A stretch of 8,426 bases of DNA from Campylobacterales bacterium (GTDB taxonomy: Bacteria; Campylobacterota; Campylobacteria; Campylobacterales; QNZT01). The notes below the pieces were generated by a model that did not search any database, was not told the DNA's origin, and saw only the letters and a program-made list of their open reading frames with translations. This document shows positions 6,630 to 8,426 of this stretch, in pieces. How positions within the stretch are numbered: the stretch's first letter is position 1; each line of letters starts with the position of its first letter. Where the stretch lies: NCBI GenBank assembly GCA_026985685.1, contig JALSQA010000343.1:1-8426 (forward strand). Direction: 5' to 3'. The position numbers and the translations under genes were made by a program.

Positions 6630-6728
6630 TTAAGCAAACTTATCATAGGAAATGGAGACTTTAGTCCCATCTAACTGAGGTCTAGCTAAAGCAAGACTTC
6701 CTAAACAACTTCCTAACTTAGTTGTCAT
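6630..6728 (-). CDS. Unrecognised 32-residue small ORF directly behind the CinA-like gene
   Basis: The ATG at 6728 follows the TAA stop of the CinA-like gene without a gap (TAAATG), so it could be read by termination-reinitiation; no separate ribosome site is visible. The peptide begins MTTKLGSCLGSLALARPQ, contains a repeated L-G-S unit encoded by a 9-base direct repeat (TTAGGAAGT twice, 15 bases apart), and ends SYDKFA. I do not recognise the sequence. It looks less AT-rich than its flanks, and could be a real small protein, the 5' remnant of a lost gene, or chance. From its stop to the RNase T2 ATG there are 48 very AT-rich bases, where the RNase promoter probably lies. Confidence 0.35.
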   Translation of the reverse strand: MTTKLGSCLGSLALARPQLDGTKVSISYDKFA

Positions 6729-7472
6729 TTATACATTTTTATATGGTAATTCCATTTTATGCAACTCTTGCTTAAAAAAAGTGCACCACTGTTCTAAAAA
6801 ATCTTTATCTTCATGTGCTAAATATATTTCAGCTGATTTTTTATCTTTGATAAAAGCAGGTAAACATGAAAGTTCTAACTCTTTTGGCAAAGACTCCATG
6901 ATATCAATCAACACAGCTTCGCTACTATCTACAACAAAATTGCAACTATATTTTTCTATATTTTTAGAAAAAAATTGATCTAAAACCGTAATAACCATAG
7001 GATGTGACATCTGAACAAAACCAGGCACAAAGAAGAATCTATCCTCCAGTTGAAATCCAGGCATTTTATTAACAGGATTAGTTATCAATTTAGCACCACG
7101 TGGTAAATCTGCCATCTTTACTGGATGAGGAAATGCCCTCTCTCCCAAAGTATCAACAATAATTTTTTCAGCTTCTTTATGTCGTTTTAATGGCTTGTTA
7201 GTAAATGCTTTAGCAGCAACTTCTCTTGTAAAATCATCAGGCGTTGAACCAATCCCTCCAAAAGAGAACATCACACTATTTGGATCTTTTTGAATCAAAC
7301 TATAAACTTCTTCCAACAAAGTAACATCATCTTTGATGATAAAGTTAGCTTTATGTTCCCATCCGCGGTCAATTAAGTTTCGATTTAAAAAAGAGAAATG
7401 ACCATCATCTCTCCTGCCATTTAACAATTCTGTACCAATTATAACGCTATAAAAGGTTGGTTTTTTTAACAT
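6729..7472 (-). CDS. CinA N-terminal/MoaB-like molybdopterin-binding domain protein
   Basis: This 247-residue protein consists of one MoCF_biosynth (MoaB/MogA-like) domain, about residues 7-170, plus a C-terminal segment. The signature GGIGSTPDD (72-80) matches the family's GGxGxTxDD nucleotide/cofactor site, and IIGTELLNGRRDD (11-23) corresponds to the GdELLxG start of CinA proteins. NPVNKMPGF (132-140) and FFFVPGF (146-152) are further family blocks. The C-terminal nicotinamide-nucleotide amidase domain of full CinA (about 410 residues) is absent, so damage-induced or pyridine nucleotide roles should not be assumed; substrate unknown. ATG 7472 is preferred: similarity begins at KPTFYSVIIG and GGGGA (7483-7487) lies ten bases upstream. 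An in-frame ATG at 7523 would add 17 residues but lacks a ribosome site and is about ten bases from the predicted transcript start. Confidence 0.8.
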   Translation of the reverse strand: MLKKPTFYSVIIGTELLNGRRDDGHFSFLNRNLIDRGWEHKANFIIKDDVTLLEEVYSLIQKDPNSVMFSFGGIGSTPDDFTREVAAKAFTNKPLKRHKEAEKIIVDTLGERAFPHPVKMADLPRGAKLITNPVNKMPGFQLEDRFFFVPGFVQMSHPMVITVLDQFFSKNIEKYSCNFVVDSSEAVLIDIMESLPKELELSCLPAFIKDKKSAEIYLAHEDKDFLEQWCTFFKQELHKMELPYKNV

Positions 7473-7539
7473 TTTAATTTTTTCCCCTCTTTTTGTATTA
7501 AAATATTGTAAAGTTTTTTTCATTATCTACGATATATGC

Positions 7540-7545
7540 ATTATA
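7540..7545 (-). promoter_or_regulatory. -10 box for the CinA-like gene in a divergent promoter region
   Basis: A perfect TATAAT on the minus strand predicts a start near 7533 and a 61-nt leader to ATG 7472. The same 93-base gap (7473-7565) must also carry the promoter of the plus-strand gene at 7566. A TTATACC on the plus strand overlaps this box, so the two transcripts may compete for polymerase. The plus-strand assignment is weak. Confidence 0.5.
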
Positions 7546-7565
7546 CCGCAATTAAAAGGAAATTC

Positions 7566-8048
7566 ATGTGGAAGAACATTGCAATTATTGTTGTTGCATT
7601 ATTAATTATCAGAGAAATCAATCTTATGCAAAATAGTCTTATCCTCTCACCAGATTCACAAAAAGTAATTGCAAATGATCAAACAATTATCTCTAATATA
7701 GCTAGTTTCATAAAACATGAAAAAGATCTATTTTTTAAAAAAACATCCAAAGATATAAACAAATCAAAAAATAAAAAAGTAGACAAAAATTTACCAACAC
7801 TTGATGATATGGAGCCAATACTATCAAATCTAAAATCATTAGAAGATGTCGAATCCACTAGTGGGGATCAAAACAAATCTCAACAAACACTCAAACAGAC
7901 CAAAATAAAACCACATAAAAAAGAAAATAAAATTGAAAGTTTAGCACTATTTGAGAAAAATGAAACAAAAGAAAATAACCTTCCGCCCTCTTACCAAAGT
8001 GCTCAAGAGAAAGTTTTTGCTATTTTACATCAAATGGGTAAGAGGTAA
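7566..8048 (+). CDS. Hypothetical protein with a single N-terminal membrane anchor
   Basis: I do not recognise this 160-residue protein. Residues about 4-17 (NIAIIVVALLII) form a short hydrophobic helix directly after the start, so it is probably an inner-membrane-anchored protein with its body in the periplasm, or possibly a secreted one. Residues 50-135 are rich in Lys, Asn, Ser, Asp and Glu, look low in complexity and are likely disordered. A conserved-looking end, PSYQSAQEKVFAILHQMGKR, may be a helix. ATG 7566 is chosen because AAGGA (7556-7560) is 5 nt upstream; an in-frame ATG at 7536 lies upstream of that site and would place charged residues before the anchor. It is divergent from the CinA-like gene and convergent with the next gene, stops 2 bases apart. 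Confidence 0.65.
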   Translation: MWKNIAIIVVALLIIREINLMQNSLILSPDSQKVIANDQTIISNIASFIKHEKDLFFKKTSKDINKSKNKKVDKNLPTLDDMEPILSNLKSLEDVESTSGDQNKSQQTLKQTKIKPHKKENKIESLALFEKNETKENNLPPSYQSAQEKVFAILHQMGKR

Positions 8049-8050
8049 AA

Positions 8051-8419
8051 TTAATCAAATAGTAAAGATTTGACCTCTTCAAAAACACAATAATCTTCAT
8101 CTTTACAATTATCTACGATGATAAATCGATTAAGCATTTTCATAAATTGTAACATTTTATACTCATCATTTTGTAATTGATCTTTTATGATCTTGACATT
8201 GGCAGCGATATCTTTTCTGATCATATCTTTGTCTTTTGAAATCTCTTTTGGCTGCAAAAGATCACAAAAGTCTTTCAACTCTTCATGTCTGTGAGTATTC
8301 TCGAGATGAAGGATATTGCATAATATATTTGATGTAGCTTCTTTAAATACTACAGGATCAGGCACATCAAAAATTGTATCTTTTTTACCAATTAAAGCGA
8401 ACCATTGTTTGATTGTCAT
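8051..8419 (-). CDS. Small helical protein, possibly TerB-like
   Basis: This 122-residue protein has no signal peptide or membrane segment and looks fully helical. The C-terminal part, KMLQFMKMLNRFIIVDNCKD (88-107) followed by EDYCVFEEVKSLLF (108-121), has the pattern of a TerB-type helix-loop-helix, where a hydrophobic helix is followed by an acidic loop and another helix. The conserved Gly of TerB (ADG) is replaced by Asn here, so the resemblance is weak and I make no tellurite-resistance claim. It starts MTIKQWFALIG; GGA at 8424-8426, at the window edge, could be its ribosome site, 4 nt before the ATG. The promoter lies outside the window. Its stop faces that of the plus-strand membrane-anchored gene with two bases between and no terminator hairpin. 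Confidence 0.6.
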   Translation of the reverse strand: MTIKQWFALIGKKDTIFDVPDPVVFKEATSNILCNILHLENTHRHEELKDFCDLLQPKEISKDKDMIRKDIAANVKIIKDQLQNDEYKMLQFMKMLNRFIIVDNCKDEDYCVFEEVKSLLFD

Positions 8420-8426
8420 AATATCC

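Noticed and set aside
7473..7523. Upstream ATG for the CinA-like gene
   Set aside because: There is no ribosome site, and similarity to the family begins after the internal Met at 7472, which has a GGGGA site.
7531..7547. Apparent palindrome around ATGCAT in the divergent promoter
   Set aside because: The arms are offset by one base, and beyond the central ATGCAT they do not pair, so it is not a real inverted repeat.
8051..8419. Tellurite-resistance function for the TerB-like protein
   Set aside because: The similarity is limited to a helix-loop-helix pattern, the conserved glycine is missing, and no other ter genes are nearby.
1..8426. Mobile element, CRISPR array, tRNA/rRNA gene or defence system
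   Set aside because: I saw no transposase or integrase motifs, no regularly spaced longer repeats, no tRNA-like arms and no target-site duplications; the short repeats seen are octamers or shorter direct repeats.

Overview
The window looks like chromosomal DNA of a Campylobacterota (epsilonproteobacterial) species. It is AT-rich with compact genes. It carries a non-classical sdhA-sdhB-sdhE succinate dehydrogenase/fumarate reductase cluster, the thiL-truD pair known from this phylum, a Campylobacterota-style cold-shock protein, and promoters dominated by a TATAAT-like -10 box with no clear -35. SdhA has no twin-arginine signal, unlike its Wolinella and Campylobacter MfrA relatives. This points to a free-living, sulfur-oxidising type lineage (Sulfurimonas/Sulfurovum-like) rather than a host-associated Campylobacter or Helicobacter. 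Genus assignment is inference.

Layout: (1) 1-2982, minus strand: sdhA, sdhB and the start of sdhE form a tight operon with gaps of 6 and 2 bases, and sdhE runs off the left edge. (2) 2983-3188: a 206-base intergenic region with the sdhA promoter, four copies of an octamer GTTAYATT (one inside an exact 13-base inverted repeat), and a hairpin that probably ends the csp transcript. (3) 3189-3407, minus: a CspA-family protein with its own promoter and a leader of about 80 nt. (4) 3574-3909, minus: a DUF309 protein, divergent from (5) 3960-5877, plus: thiL-truD, where the predicted transcription start falls on the thiL ATG. (6) 5874-6581, minus: a secreted RNase T2 whose stop codon overlaps that of truD. 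(7) 6630-7472, minus: a CinA N-terminal/MoaB-like protein followed without a gap by an unrecognised 32-residue ORF. (8) 7566-8048, plus: an unrecognised protein with a single N-terminal membrane anchor. (9) 8051-8419, minus: a small helical protein, possibly TerB-like.

Functionally this is mostly core metabolism and RNA biology: succinate/fumarate conversion with quinone, thiamine diphosphate synthesis, tRNA pseudouridylation, RNA chaperoning and extracytoplasmic RNA degradation. I see no phage, transposon, CRISPR array, tRNA, rRNA or defence system. The points most worth a second look are the octamer array upstream of sdhA, the likely cytoplasmic type-E Sdh with an extra cluster cysteine, the probable leaderless thiL transcript, the RNase T2 gene, and the small ORF behind the CinA-like gene.
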